This document shows, one piece after another, positions 8,506 through 17,554 of a DNA stretch of 64,000 nt (positions are counted from its first letter, which is position 1; every line of letters begins with the position of its first letter). The stretch spans positions 1,642,002 to 1,706,001 of the forward strand of contig JARUHG010000001.1 in NCBI GenBank assembly GCA_031216755.1, given 5' to 3'. The translations under genes and the position numbers were made by a program. The notes beneath the pieces were generated by a model. That model saw only the letters and a list, made by a program, of their open reading frames with translations. It made no database searches and was not told where the DNA came from. This DNA comes from Lysobacter arvi (GTDB lineage: Bacteria; Pseudomonadota; Gammaproteobacteria; Xanthomonadales; Xanthomonadaceae).

Positions 8506-9800
8506 CAGCCGGCTTCCGTCGAGCGCACTTCGGCCTTCTCGCCCGCCGCGACGCCGAGGTTGCTGGACGCCGCCTCGTACACGTCGCGATCGAGCAGGCC
8601 CGATTCCTTCGCGACGATCACCGGCACCACCATCTGGCCGGTGACGTTGGTCATCGTGCGCATCATGTCGAGCACGCGGTCGATGGCGACCAGGTAGCCG
8701 ATGCCTTCCAGCGGCAACCCCGCGGCGGAGAGCACCAGCGTCACCATCACGATCGCCGTGCCGGGCACGCCCGCGGTGCCGAAGCTTCCGAGCACCGAGG
8801 CGATGAGGATCGTCGCGTACTGCGCCGGCTCCAGGTGCAGGCCGAAGTACTGCGCGACGAACATCGACGTCAGCGCCGGATAGATCGCGCCGCAGCCGTC
8901 CATCTTGATGCTCGCGCCCAGCGGGACGGCGAACGCCGCGTAGTCCTTGTCCACGCCCAGGTTGTGCGTGACCGAACGGATCGCCGCCGGCATCGCCGCG
9001 AAACTCGACGATGCGACGAACGCCACCTGCATGCCCGGCGCGGCGCCGCGGAAGAACTTCAGCGGGTTGAGCCCATGCAGCGCGATCAGGCTGCCGTACA
9101 CGAAGACGATGTGGATCGCGCACGCCAGGTACAGCGCGAACACGAACGTGCCCAGCGGCAGCAGCTTCTCGAAACCGTAGGCGCCGACCAGCGAAGCGAT
9201 CAGGCCGAACGTGCCGAGCGGCGTCATTTCCAGCACGAAGCGCGTGACCTGCACCATCGTGTCGCTGGCTTCGCCGACCAGCTTGCGCAGGCCGGCGACG
9301 CGTTCGCCCAGTTTCACCAGCGCGAAGCCCACCAGCCCGGCGAACACGATCACCTGCAGGATCTTGCCTTCGCTGAGCGCCTTGAAGGGATTGGTCGGGA
9401 TGACGTCCAGCAGCACGTTCTTCGGCGACGGCACCACGCGCACGGCGTAGTCCGGCGCGACCGTCAGCCCCGTGAGGCCGTGGCCCGGCTGCAGCAGCCA
9501 GCCGATGAGCAGCCCCACGCCCACCGCGAGCGCGGCGGTGATCGCGAACCACACGAACGTGCGACCGCCGAGCGCCGCCACGGACTTCTGACCGTGCAGG
9601 CTGCCGATGGCGTTCATGACCGCGAAGAACACCAGCGGCACCGCGATCATCTTGATCAGCGTGACGTAGACCGTGCCCAGCGGCCCGAACCACGTCTCGG
9701 CGGAGTGGCCGAACGCCCAACCCGCCAGCGCGCCCAACACGAAGCCCGCCAGCACGCGCTGCCAGAACGGGATCCGCAACCAGGCAGACACCAGCTTCAT
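8505..9800 (-). CDS. DAACS family (DctA/GltP-like) solute symporter with altered cation-site residues
   Basis: 431 residues with the complete dicarboxylate/amino-acid:cation symporter fold: eight helices, HP1 with FVASSSFAAMPA, TM7 with GASIKMDGCGAIYPAL, HP2 with GTAGVPGTAIVM and TM8 with IDRVLDMMRTMTNVTGQ. Aspartates D374 and D378, R381 and N385 of TM8 are kept, so an anionic amino acid or dicarboxylate remains a plausible substrate. The usual NMDGT motif is KMDGC (K299), and the TM8 aspartate that binds sodium in GltPh is Q389. A GAGGTG ribosome site precedes the ATG. It is coupled to the GNAT gene downstream. Confidence 0.9.
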   Translation of the reverse strand: MKLVSAWLRIPFWQRVLAGFVLGALAGWAFGHSAETWFGPLGTVYVTLIKMIAVPLVFFAVMNAIGSLHGQKSVAALGGRTFVWFAITAALAVGVGLLIGWLLQPGHGLTGLTVAPDYAVRVVPSPKNVLLDVIPTNPFKALSEGKILQVIVFAGLVGFALVKLGERVAGLRKLVGEASDTMVQVTRFVLEMTPLGTFGLIASLVGAYGFEKLLPLGTFVFALYLACAIHIVFVYGSLIALHGLNPLKFFRGAAPGMQVAFVASSSFAAMPAAIRSVTHNLGVDKDYAAFAVPLGASIKMDGCGAIYPALTSMFVAQYFGLHLEPAQYATILIASVLGSFGTAGVPGTAIVMVTLVLSAAGLPLEGIGYLVAIDRVLDMMRTMTNVTGQMVVPVIVAKESGLLDRDVYEAASSNLGVAAGEKAEVRSTEAG

Positions 9801-9942
9801 CCGCACCTCTTTACCGAAATTGTCGGCTTGGCACGATAGCCCACACGGGAGGGGGTGACGACCCCGCGAATGCAACGCCGGTGTCCCGTAGCTGCAATAA
9901 CGCAGCCCATAATCGCGCTTTGCCTCGCCACAAGCCTCCCGC

Positions 9943-11643
9943 ATGACCCGACTTCCCGCCGCAGCACTCGCCCTCGCCACGACCCTGCTCGTCTCCGCCT
10001 GCGCCACGGGCGCCGGTGCCACCGACCCGGCGACGTCGAGCGCCTTCGACGTCGAGGTTCCCTCGATCCGCCATCCGGCCGGCGAAACCCCGCAGTGGTG
10101 GTTCCGCGACGGCGCCGCGCAGGCGGCCGGACGCGGCGCGATGTCGGGGCGCGCGAAGAACGTGATCCTTTTCGTCGGCGACGGCATGAGCCTGACGACC
10201 GTCGCCGCCGCGCGCATCCTCGACGGCCAGCGCAAGGGCGGACCGGGCGAGGACAACCGCCTGAGCTGGGAGCGCTTCCCCGCCACTGCGCTCAGCAAGA
10301 CCTACAACACCGATTCGCAGACGCCCGATTCGGCCGGCACGATGAGCGCGATGGCCACCGGCGTGAAGACGCGCGCGGGCGTGCTCAGCGTCGGCCAGCA
10401 GCCGATGCGCCGCGACTGCGCCGGCGCGCAGGCCGTGCCGATGCTCACGTTGTGGGAACTGGCCGCCAGTCGCGGCTTCGCCACCGGCGTGGTCACCACC
10501 ACGCGCGTGACGCACGCGACGCCGGGCGCGACGTTTGCCCACGTGCCCGAGCGCAACTGGGAAAACGACACCGAGCTGACCGACGAAGCCCGCCAGGCGG
10601 GCTGCATCGATATCGCGCGCCAGTTGGTGGAAACGCCGTTCGGCCACGGTCCCGACGTGCTGATGGGCGGCGGACGCAAGAACTTCATGCCGGTGTCCGA
10701 GCGCGATCCGGAGTACGACGACAAGGTGGGCGAACGCCTCGACGGTCGCGACCTCATCGCGCAGTGGAAGCAGCGCCATCCCGATGGCACCTACGTGTGG
10801 AACGCGCAGCAACTCGGCGATGCGCCCTCCACCGGCCCGCTGCTGGCGCTGTTCGAACCCGACCACATGCAGTTCTCTGCGGATCGCCCGCAGGACGGCG
10901 CGGGCGAGCCGACGCTCGCCGAGATGACGCGCACGGCCATCGCGCGGCTGAAGCAGAACGAAAAGGGCTTCGTGCTGCTGGTCGAAGGCGGCCGCATCGA
11001 CCACGCGCACCACTACGGCAACGCGTATCGCGCGCTCACCGACACCATCGCGCTGAGCGAGGCGGTCCAGGCCGCGGTCGATGCGACCTCCGCGCAGGAC
11101 ACGCTGATCCTGGTGACCGCGGACCACTCGCACACGTTGAGCTTCGTCGGCTATCCCAGGCGCGGCAATCCGATCCTCGACAAGGTGCGTGGCAGCAGCG
11201 GCGAGGACGAGGGCCTCGGCGACTACGCGCTCGACCAGCTCGGCCTGCCGTACACCACGCTCAATTACAGCAACGGGCCGGGGTACGTCGGCGCCGGCGC
11301 GCAGCAGCCCGAAGGCCCGAAGCGCTTCCTGCACACGCCCAGCGGCGTGCAGATCCCGAAGAAGGGTCGCCCGGACCTTCGCAACGTCGACACCACGCAT
11401 CCGGATTACCTGCAGGAAGCGCTGGTGCCGACCGCGAGCGAATCGCACGGCGGCGACGATGTGGGCATCTGGGCGCGCGGCCCGGGCAGTGATGCCGTAC
11501 GCGGCAGCGTCGAACAGAACACGATCTTCCATTTCCTGCTGCAGTCGATGCCCGCGTTGCGTGCGGAACTGTGCAAGGCCGGCGATTGCGACCCCAACGG
11601 CGTGCCGGTGACGCTGCCGGATCCGGGGGAGTTCAGCCGGTAA
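9943..11643 (+). CDS. Alkaline phosphatase, PhoA superfamily lipoprotein
   Basis: 566 residues. Lipobox VSAC places the lipidated cysteine at C20. Metal and nucleophile residues are visible in order: D80 in FVGDGMSLTT, catalytic S130 in TPDSAGTMSAMATG, E348/D353/H357 in EGGRIDHAHHYGN, D394/H395 in TADHSHT and H502 in SESHGGDDVG. It should hydrolyse phosphomonoesters in the periplasm. At 566 residues it is longer than E. coli PhoA, with an insertion between 410 and 495. A CATAAT -10-like element lies at 9908-9913; no Pho box was recognised by eye. Confidence 0.93.
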   Translation: MTRLPAAALALATTLLVSACATGAGATDPATSSAFDVEVPSIRHPAGETPQWWFRDGAAQAAGRGAMSGRAKNVILFVGDGMSLTTVAAARILDGQRKGGPGEDNRLSWERFPATALSKTYNTDSQTPDSAGTMSAMATGVKTRAGVLSVGQQPMRRDCAGAQAVPMLTLWELAASRGFATGVVTTTRVTHATPGATFAHVPERNWENDTELTDEARQAGCIDIARQLVETPFGHGPDVLMGGGRKNFMPVSERDPEYDDKVGERLDGRDLIAQWKQRHPDGTYVWNAQQLGDAPSTGPLLALFEPDHMQFSADRPQDGAGEPTLAEMTRTAIARLKQNEKGFVLLVEGGRIDHAHHYGNAYRALTDTIALSEAVQAAVDATSAQDTLILVTADHSHTLSFVGYPRRGNPILDKVRGSSGEDEGLGDYALDQLGLPYTTLNYSNGPGYVGAGAQQPEGPKRFLHTPSGVQIPKKGRPDLRNVDTTHPDYLQEALVPTASESHGGDDVGIWARGPGSDAVRGSVEQNTIFHFLLQSMPALRAELCKAGDCDPNGVPVTLPDPGEFSR

Positions 11644-11683
11644 GGGGTTCCGGACCGGTTCGCGCAATTCCGTCGGTTCAGCT

Positions 11684-11709
11684 CCTCTCCCGCCTGCGGG
11701 AGAGGTTTC
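11684..11709 (+). terminator. Hairpin with T tract after the alkaline phosphatase gene
   Basis: A 10-bp stem CCTCTCCCGC/GCGGGAGAGG with a two-base CT loop is followed by TTTC. From memory, the same palindrome is a common dispersed intergenic sequence in xanthomonads, so it may be a repeat doubling as a terminator. Confidence 0.6.
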
Positions 11710-11779
11710 GGGTGCGGACCGGCGATGCGATGGAGCTCCTGCATCCGTGGGCTTCGATTGCAGAAGCAAGATCAACAGC

Positions 11780-12140
11780 TTCCGCTCGTGAACGAGCGGG
11801 TCACTTTTGTCTTGGCAAAAGTAACCAAAACCGATCACTCCTGACGCGAGCCGCCGCTGCGCGGCGGTTCCCTGCGCTCCTCGCGGGAAAGGGAACGCCG
11901 CGCGAACGGACCTCGCCACATCCATGTGGCGAGCCTGCGCTCTGCCCAGGCGCCTGCGGCGGTCCAAATCGTTCCAGACGATTTGTCGCTCCGCTTCGCT
12001 GCGCTCAGACAGCGCGCGGCTCTTCGTCCCTTTCCCGCTCCGGTGCTCGGCTCGCTTCAAGTCGCTGGAAGATCAAAAGCGAGGAAGGAGTGAAAGGCGA
12101 AGCCGAAAGCGAAAGCAGCCGCACGCACCTGACGGATCGC
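11780..12140. repeat. Degenerate dispersed intergenic repeat block, no supported gene
   Basis: The 500 bp between the alkaline phosphatase and the next gene hold no convincing coding region. It contains a 7-bp inverted repeat ACTTTTG/CAAAAGT (11803-11822), a second palindrome around CGCCACATCCATGTGGCG (about 11926-11943), CCGCCGCTGCGCGGCGG (about 11850) and AAATCGTTCCAGACGATTT (about 11966). Composition and codon pattern differ from neighbours. From memory, similar strings beginning at the CTTGGCAAAAGTAACCAAAA motif recur between genes in Lysobacter and Xanthomonas genomes and are often miscalled as hypothetical proteins. The repeat status cannot be proven from one copy. Confidence 0.55.
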
Positions 12141-12145
12141 GGTCC

Positions 12146-13315
12146 TCAGCTATCGCTCCGCCGCTTCTGCGGCCCCGCCTTCGACACGCTCTGCGCGCCC
12201 TGCTCGCCCGACGGCGGCTCCAGCGTCGCGGTGTCGCGATCGAACTCCGACAGCGGGCTTTCCGACGGACACGCCTGATCGGGGAAACCGAAGTCCGTCC
12301 GCAACTTCAGGCCGCACGCGTTGAGCGCGTCGAGCTCGGTGTCCGGCGTCTTGCAGCGCTTGTCGAACGCACGCACGAACGAATCGCGGCGACTGACGAA
12401 ATCCTCGCCGCACTTGCGCATCAGGCGCAGCCGGTCGAGGTCGTCCTGCGCCGGGTTCACCCCGTCCAGGCCGTAGAGTTCCAGTTCCTCGGTCGTGAGC
12501 AGGCGCAGGCTCCGGTTGGGCACGGCCATCATCAGGTCCGCCACCGCGGTCGCCGCGCCGTTGCGCTCCAGGTAGTCGCGCACGCGCTCGTAGACCACGC
12601 GCAATTCGGCATTGAGCTCCGCGCGGGTGGTCGCCGTCGAACTCATGCGGATGATGCGGTGGATGCCGACCTGCCCCGCGACCATCCGCGTGTCGCCGGC
12701 GGTGAGGATGAACACGCAGGCGCTGTGGCAGATCGCGCCTTCGCGCACCCAGATCGTCCAGCGCGATTCGGCGATGAAGTCGCCGGCCTGGATCGCGTCC
12801 TCGACCTGGCCGCCGGCCGAATCGATGTCGAGCACGCGCTTGCGGATGTCCAGGGCGTCGGCGACGTCGGTGACGCGCTCGACGAGCGTGCCGAACTCCG
12901 CCGTCACCTTGCCCTTGTAGCGCAGCCGCGCCACGCCGCCCGACTCGCACGGCGCGAGCGCCGCCTTCAGCGCATCGCGATCGAACGCCGTCAGCACGTC
13001 GCCGTCGCCCCGCTCGACGTAATCGAGTTCGCAACTGATCGACGCCGCACCGGCGGAGAGTTCGAGCGGCGCCGCCCACGGGTTGTGCGGCTCGGCGGCC
13101 GGCTCGGGACGGACGATGTCGCGGATCGCCTTGCGCACCTGCCCCGTGCCCTCGGCCTTGACGGGCGCCACCTTCACCGGCGCGGTGCTGATCGCGCCAC
13201 CGTCCTGCGGGCCGGCGACCTCCTCGATCACCATGCCCTGCGTCTTCTCCGGCTCGGAACGCTGGCAGGCGGCGACGGCGAGGCACGCAAGCAGGAGGAC
13301 GGCGCGGAAAGTCAT
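12146..13315 (-). CDS. ClpP/crotonase-fold periplasmic lipoprotein (COG3904-like)
   Basis: About 389 residues from the ATG at 13315; lipobox AVAAC puts the lipidated cysteine at C17. Residues 160-225 carry the hallmark of ClpP-like proteins: VLDIDSAGGQVEDAIQAGDF, a serine in AICHSACVF (S198) and a histidine in GQVGIHRI (H219), the spacing expected for the Ser-His pair. A C-terminal region of about 110 residues with paired cysteines follows. The family is described as predicted periplasmic proteins without known substrate. The 21 codons upstream lack family character. The gene is monocistronic between the repeat block and a divergent sulfatase. Confidence 0.75.
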   Translation of the reverse strand: MTFRAVLLLACLAVAACQRSEPEKTQGMVIEEVAGPQDGGAISTAPVKVAPVKAEGTGQVRKAIRDIVRPEPAAEPHNPWAAPLELSAGAASISCELDYVERGDGDVLTAFDRDALKAALAPCESGGVARLRYKGKVTAEFGTLVERVTDVADALDIRKRVLDIDSAGGQVEDAIQAGDFIAESRWTIWVREGAICHSACVFILTAGDTRMVAGQVGIHRIIRMSSTATTRAELNAELRVVYERVRDYLERNGAATAVADLMMAVPNRSLRLLTTEELELYGLDGVNPAQDDLDRLRLMRKCGEDFVSRRDSFVRAFDKRCKTPDTELDALNACGLKLRTDFGFPDQACPSESPLSEFDRDTATLEPPSGEQGAQSVSKAGPQKRRSDS

Positions 13316-13559
13316 GCGGAAAACCACTCGAGCTGGGCGAAACCGCCTGAACAGGCGATCCGCGAAAGACGAGGGCACAGCTTACGAGGTACGGCCTGAC
13401 TGTGCGCGGAGCCCGGGGAAATCGGGCGATTCACGGCGCCTTGACGAAGCGGGCTCAAGCTTCGCTACCACCGGCGCCCACGAACTCTTCTCGGCGTCGG
13501 CGGATCGGTGATCACGCATCATCCGGATGGAACTTACACCCTGTTCAAGGAGATTCGCC

Positions 13560-15539
13560 GTGAAGCGTTCGGTTCTACACCGTTGTTGCCTGATCGCGTT
13601 GATGCCCCTGCTGGCCAACGCCCAATCGCTTCCCTCACCGCCGCCCGGCAAGCCCGCGACCGAGGCCACCAAACGCGCCAACGCGGCCCTGGCCAAGTCG
13701 CTCGATTTCAACGACAAGCAGGACTTCGAAGACGCCGAGCGCGGCCTGATCGCACGTCCCGACACGCTCACCATCAAGGGCGAGGAGGGCAATGTCGTGT
13801 GGGACATGGAGCAGTACAAGACCTACATCGGCGACAACAAGCCCGCGCCCGACACGGTCAACCCGAGCCTGTGGCGCAACGCCCAGCTCAACATGCATTA
13901 CGGCCTGTACAAGGTCAGCGACCGCATCTACCAGGTGCGCGGCTACGATCTGTCGAACATCACCTTCATCCAGGGCGACACGGGCTGGATCGTCGGCGAC
14001 CCGCTGAGCAACGTGGAGACGGCGAAGGCCGCCTACGACCTGGTGACCGAACACCTCGGCAAGCGTCCGATCGTCGCGCTGATCTACAGCCATTCGCACG
14101 GCGACCATTACGGCGGCGCACGCGGCATCGTCGACGAGGCCGACGTGAAGTCCGGCAAGGTGAAGGTCCTGGCGCCGGAGCATTTCACCGAGGAAGCCGT
14201 CTCCGAGTTCGTCATCGCCGGCAACGCGATGGGGCGTCGCGGCATGTACATGTACGGACCGCTGCTGCCGCGCACGCCGACGGGCGGCGTCAATGCGGGC
14301 CTGGGACAGGCGATCCCGCTCGGTCGCGCGAGCCTCATCCTGCCGACCGATTCGATCACCAAGAGCGGCGAGACCCGCACCATCGACGGCGTCAAGCTCG
14401 TCTTCCAGCTCACGCCGGGCACCGAAGCGCCGGCGGAAATGAACGTCTTCCTCCCGCAATTCAAGGCCATGTGGATGGCCGAGAACGCCACGCACACGCT
14501 GCATAACCTGCTCACGCTCCGCGGCGCGCAGGTGCGCAACGGCCTGATCTGGGCGAAGTTCCTCGACGAGACGATCGATGAGTACGGTCCGCAGATCGAC
14601 ACGGAGTTCGCCAGCCACCACTGGCCGATGTGGGGCAACCAGCGCATCGTGAAGTTCCTCGGCGACCAGCGCGACCTGTACAAGTACATCCACGACCAGT
14701 CGGTGAACCTGATGAACAAGGGATACACCGGCACCGAGATCGCGGACATGATCCAGCTGCCGCCGTCGCTGGCGAAGGCCTGGTACAGCCGCGGCTACTA
14801 CGGCACGGTCAAGCACGACTCGCGGGCGGTCTACCAGCGTTACATGGGCTTCTACGACGGCAATCCCAGCACGCTCGACCAGCTTCCGCCCGAGCCCGCG
14901 GCAAAGAAATACGTGGAGTACATGGGCGGTTCCGCCGCGGTGTTGCAGAAGGCGAAGGCGGACTACGACAAGGGCGAATACCGCTGGGTCGCCGAGGCGG
15001 TGAAGCAGGTCGTGTTCGCCGATCCCAACAATGCCGAAGCGAAGAACCTGCTCGCCGATACCTACGAACAGCTGGGGTACCAGGCCGAAGCCGGCACGTG
15101 GCGTTCGATCTACCTGATGGGCGCACATGAACTCCGCAACGGCGTGCCGAAGGCGCCGGCGCTGGATCTCACCGGCCCGGACACCATCGCGGCGATGCCG
15201 CCGGATCAGCTCTTCAGCTACTGGGGCGTGCGCATGAACGGCCCGAAGGCCGCGGGCAAGGACATGACGCTGGGCTTCGACTTCGCCGACCTGCGCAAGC
15301 AGTACACGCTCATGGTGCGCAATGGCGCGCTCACCACCGAGTCGAAGGCCGCTGCGAAGCCCGATGCGCAGCTCACGATGAACAAGGCCGTGCTCGACCG
15401 CATCCAGCTCGGCCAGACGACGATCGACGAGGCCATCGCCAGCGGCGACATCAAGGTGCAGGGCGACAAGGGCAAGGTGAAGACCTTCTTCTCGCTGCTC
15501 GACGTCTACCCGTTCTGGTTCAACATCGTCACGCCGTAA
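13560..15539 (+). CDS. Type III alkyl sulfatase (SdsA1/BDS1-like metallo-hydrolase)
   Basis: 659 residues starting at GTG, chosen because AAGGAGA lies six bases upstream and a signal peptide (ending LLANAQ) follows at once. The metallo-beta-lactamase-fold motif HSHGDHYGG (H178, H180, D182, H183) binds two zinc ions; AEHFTEEA and ENATHTLHNLLTLRGA supply further ligands. The order catalytic, dimerisation (middle helices) and SCP2-like C-terminal domain (from about residue 535) matches SdsA1. These enzymes release alcohol and sulfate from primary alkyl sulfates such as SDS, in the periplasm. A sulfur or detergent-degrading role is likely. Confidence 0.93.
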   Translation: MKRSVLHRCCLIALMPLLANAQSLPSPPPGKPATEATKRANAALAKSLDFNDKQDFEDAERGLIARPDTLTIKGEEGNVVWDMEQYKTYIGDNKPAPDTVNPSLWRNAQLNMHYGLYKVSDRIYQVRGYDLSNITFIQGDTGWIVGDPLSNVETAKAAYDLVTEHLGKRPIVALIYSHSHGDHYGGARGIVDEADVKSGKVKVLAPEHFTEEAVSEFVIAGNAMGRRGMYMYGPLLPRTPTGGVNAGLGQAIPLGRASLILPTDSITKSGETRTIDGVKLVFQLTPGTEAPAEMNVFLPQFKAMWMAENATHTLHNLLTLRGAQVRNGLIWAKFLDETIDEYGPQIDTEFASHHWPMWGNQRIVKFLGDQRDLYKYIHDQSVNLMNKGYTGTEIADMIQLPPSLAKAWYSRGYYGTVKHDSRAVYQRYMGFYDGNPSTLDQLPPEPAAKKYVEYMGGSAAVLQKAKADYDKGEYRWVAEAVKQVVFADPNNAEAKNLLADTYEQLGYQAEAGTWRSIYLMGAHELRNGVPKAPALDLTGPDTIAAMPPDQLFSYWGVRMNGPKAAGKDMTLGFDFADLRKQYTLMVRNGALTTESKAAAKPDAQLTMNKAVLDRIQLGQTTIDEAIASGDIKVQGDKGKVKTFFSLLDVYPFWFNIVTP

Positions 15540-15634
15540 CGCAATCCAGGGAGCGCCGTTCCGCGGCGCTCCCTGCTCCGCCATCTGCCGTGAGCCGGTG
15601 GACAGTCCCGGCTTTCACAAGTTTCACAACGCTC

Positions 15635-15660
15635 GGGCGTGCGCAACGCACGCCCTTTCT
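15635..15660 (+). terminator. Rho-independent terminator after the alkyl sulfatase
   Basis: Nine-bp stem GGGCGTGCG/CGCACGCCC with CAA loop followed by TTTCT. A second hairpin without T tract (GGGAGCGCC/GGCGCTCCC, 15549-15573) lies closer to the stop codon. Confidence 0.75.
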
Positions 15661-15715
15661 CCGTCGGCGCGCGATGCCGGCGAAACCGGTTCCGCTCTCG
15701 GGCCGGTCGCGAGTC

Positions 15716-17398
15716 CTAACGCCGCCTCAGGCTCTCGAGCAACGCCTCACGCGCACGGCGCATGGCCTGCTCGCGCGACATCGCCTGTTCGCCTGACATC
15801 GCCGGCACGGGAGCCGATATCGACGCCGGCGCCGCTTGCGCGATGGACAGCGCGCCGCCCGTGCCCGGTACCGGCTCGATCACGAAGATGTCGCCGTCGA
15901 AATCCACGATGTAGACGTTGTTCGCGGTATCGGTTCCGAACGCGACGACGTTGTCGATGGTCCCGGCGGTCGGCGTGAAGTCGGCGTTGCGCAGCTGGAA
16001 GCGCGTGGACGGAATCGTCGAGCCCTGGAGGATGACGCCGGTCTGGATCGACCACAGGTTCGGCTGCACGAAATCGCCGAACAGGTACTCGCCCCGCAGC
16101 GACTCCAACGGCCCGCGGTACACCACGCCGCCGGTCACCGACTCGCCCTCGCGAGCGCCCGTGCCGTGCGCGTACTCGGCAATCGGCGGCGCCAGGCCGG
16201 CGGTGCTGCCGCCGCGGTAGGCCTGCGTGCCTTCCAGGATCGGCCAACCGAAGTTGAGGCCGGCCTCGCCAGCGCGCGCGAGATCGATCTCCTCGATCGC
16301 ACCCTGCCCGACATCGCCGATGTAGAGATGGCCGGTGAGCGGATCGAAGCTGTTGCGGAAGGGATTGCGCAGGCCATACGCCCAGACTTCCGGCGCGTTC
16401 GGCGCGGTGAACGGATTGCCGGCCGGAATGGCGTAGTCGCGGTTCGCGTCGCTCGGGAAGGCGTCGCTCGCCGGGTCGATGCGCAGGATCTTGCCGAGCA
16501 GCGTCGCGCGGTTCTGCGCGTTGTCGTCCGGATCGCCCGTGCCGCCGCCATCGCCCACGGCGACGTAGAGCATCCCGTCCGGGCCGAAGCCGATCCAGCC
16601 GCCGTTATGGTTGCTGCGCGGATGCGCGATGCGCAGGATCGCATCGCCGCTGGCCGGGTCGGCCTGGTCGCGGTTGTTGGCGAGCGTCTGGTAGCGGCGA
16701 AGTTCGATCGTGCCGTCCGGTACCGTCAGATACACGTAGAAGCGGCCGCTGGTGCCGAAGTCCGGTGCCGTCGCGAAGCCGAGCAGCCCGCGCTCGCCAT
16801 CGGTCGACACCTGTCCGGTGAGATCGAGGAACGGCGTCGTCGCGATCGCGCCATTGCCGGGCGAGAGCAGGCGGACGCGTCCGGCGCGCTCGACCACGAA
16901 CACGCGGCCGGTGGTGTCCGGCACGGGCGCGAGGAAGATCGGGAAGCTCAGGCCGCTGGCGACGCGCCGCACGCGCAGCTGCGCGCCGGTGACGTCGGTG
17001 ACGGTCACCGACAAGGGGAGCGTCGCGGTCTGCGTGCCGTCGCTGGCGGTGATCGACACGAGGTACACGTTGTCCGCGTTGGCGTCGGCCGGGGCTTCGA
17101 AATCCGGCGGAGCCAGGAACTGCAGCGCCCCCGCCGCGGTGATGAGGAACCGCGCCTGGTCCGCGCCGCCCGACAGCGTGTACGACACCGGCTTGCCTTC
17201 GGGATCGGTCGCCGTCGCGGTGTAGAAGATACCGGCCGTGCCTTCGGGCACGGTGGCGGCGGAAGCGGAGGTGAACGTCGGCGCCCGATCGACCGGTGCA
17301 CCCGGAATCGGCGTGCTGCCGTCGTCGTCGCCTCCACCGCCGCATGCCGCGAGCATCGCGGTCAGTAGGACGATTGCGGCCAGCCGTGCCTGCTCCAT
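15716..17398 (-). CDS. PQQ-type sugar dehydrogenase-like beta-propeller lipoprotein with cadherin-like domain
   Basis: 560 residues. Lipobox MLAAC (C19) is followed by a GGGGDDD linker, a cadherin/Ig-like domain at about 33-140 ending TLPLSVTVTD, then a six-bladed propeller of the soluble glucose/sorbosone dehydrogenase family: VERAGRVRLL, GERGLLGFATAPDF, SNHNGGWIGFGPDGMLYVAV, NPFTAPNAPEVWAYGLRNPF and YIGDVGQGAIEEID. The SNHNGG and GLRNP motifs hold the PQQ/calcium residues in true dehydrogenases; whether cofactor is bound is unknown. The last 25 residues are an odd charged tail with MSGEQAMSREQAMRRAREA repeats. ATG at 17398 is set by the signal. Confidence 0.83.
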   Translation of the reverse strand: MEQARLAAIVLLTAMLAACGGGGDDDGSTPIPGAPVDRAPTFTSASAATVPEGTAGIFYTATATDPEGKPVSYTLSGGADQARFLITAAGALQFLAPPDFEAPADANADNVYLVSITASDGTQTATLPLSVTVTDVTGAQLRVRRVASGLSFPIFLAPVPDTTGRVFVVERAGRVRLLSPGNGAIATTPFLDLTGQVSTDGERGLLGFATAPDFGTSGRFYVYLTVPDGTIELRRYQTLANNRDQADPASGDAILRIAHPRSNHNGGWIGFGPDGMLYVAVGDGGGTGDPDDNAQNRATLLGKILRIDPASDAFPSDANRDYAIPAGNPFTAPNAPEVWAYGLRNPFRNSFDPLTGHLYIGDVGQGAIEEIDLARAGEAGLNFGWPILEGTQAYRGGSTAGLAPPIAEYAHGTGAREGESVTGGVVYRGPLESLRGEYLFGDFVQPNLWSIQTGVILQGSTIPSTRFQLRNADFTPTAGTIDNVVAFGTDTANNVYIVDFDGDIFVIEPVPGTGGALSIAQAAPASISAPVPAMSGEQAMSREQAMRRAREALLESLRRR

Positions 17399-17554
17399 GC
17401 GCTCGCTCCCGGGCCATGCGACGCGCCGGTGCGGCGCGCCTGCGTGCGGCCGACAGCGTGTCAGACGCAGGCGTGCCGATCCGTGAAGGCGGACGCGATT
17501 CGCGGCGCGCACGTCGGTGCCCGGGCTCCGCCTGTCGGTACCGGAGCCGCCGGG

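Noticed and set aside
11571..12278. Possible protein of about 235 codons through the intergenic repeat
   Set aside because: It begins inside the alkaline phosphatase gene, has no ribosome site and follows repeat sequence; composition fits translated repeats.
13560..15539. A second beta-lactamase
   Set aside because: The metallo-beta-lactamase fold motif is present, but length, HSHGDHYGG context and SCP2-like end identify an alkyl sulfatase.
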